A stretch of 6,018 nucleotides of DNA, taken from NCBI GenBank assembly GCA_030706265.1, contig JAUZOX010000181.1, positions 1 through 6,018 on the forward strand. Reading direction: 5' to 3'. The translations under genes were made by a program, and so were the position numbers. This DNA comes from Bacteroidota bacterium (lineage in GTDB: Bacteria; Bacteroidota; Bacteroidia; Bacteroidales; Cfx3-03). Below, piece by piece: positions 5,986 through 6,018 of this stretch (positions are counted from its first letter, which is position 1; every line of letters starts with the position of its first letter). The notes under the pieces were generated by a model, which saw only the letters and a program-made list of their open reading frames with translations, was not told the origin of the DNA and did not search any database.

Positions 5986-6018
5986 AAATTAAAGTGTTGC
6001 CACAATATATATTAAAAG

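Noticed and set aside
1..6018. TGTGGCAACA at 6-15 and its inverted copy TGTTGCCACA at 5995-6004 as possible ends of a mobile element
   Set aside because: A 10-bp inverted match is expected several times by chance in 6 kb, and the genes between are ordinary metabolic genes with no transposase.

Overview
The window looks like chromosomal DNA of a Bacteroidota member, probably a protein- and amino-acid-degrading Bacteroidia. Three things point there. The gene at the right end encodes a small secreted protein with a type IX secretion (Por) C-terminal sorting domain. Promoter-like sites match the Bacteroidota -7 element TAnnTTTG. The leaders of the two main transcription units are AT-rich with no clear Shine-Dalgarno. 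The genus cannot be fixed from the sequence alone.

Layout: two minus-strand genes fill the left half, a PLP-dependent aromatic amino acid decarboxylase (1298-2719) followed 10 bp later by an exported M19 dipeptidase (52-1287); they are almost certainly one operon. A 447-bp divergent intergenic region (2720-3166) separates them from a plus-strand, long-form urocanate hydratase (hutU, 3167-5170). This region is the most structured non-coding stretch. It holds a 29-nt sequence present twice in the same orientation 251 bp apart, a strong 50-nt hairpin (2829-2878), and an 11-nt motif repeated inside the same segment. A second intergenic stretch (5171-5472) holds a long imperfect stem-loop and a well-formed promoter for the last gene, a short T9SS cargo protein (5494-5985, or 5473-5985).

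How the genes fit together: all three enzymes work on peptides or amino acids. The dipeptidase should release free amino acids in the periplasm, the decarboxylase would turn aromatic ones into amines and CO2 in the cytoplasm, and urocanase carries out the second step of histidine breakdown. The rest of the histidine pathway (hutH, hutI, formimidoylglutamate handling) is not in the window. The T9SS protein has no visible functional link to the others.

I found no CRISPR array, tRNA, rRNA, transposase gene, toxin-antitoxin pair or defence system. Nothing here amounts to a clearly new multi-gene system; the repeat-bounded intergenic segment is the item that ordinary gene annotation explains least.
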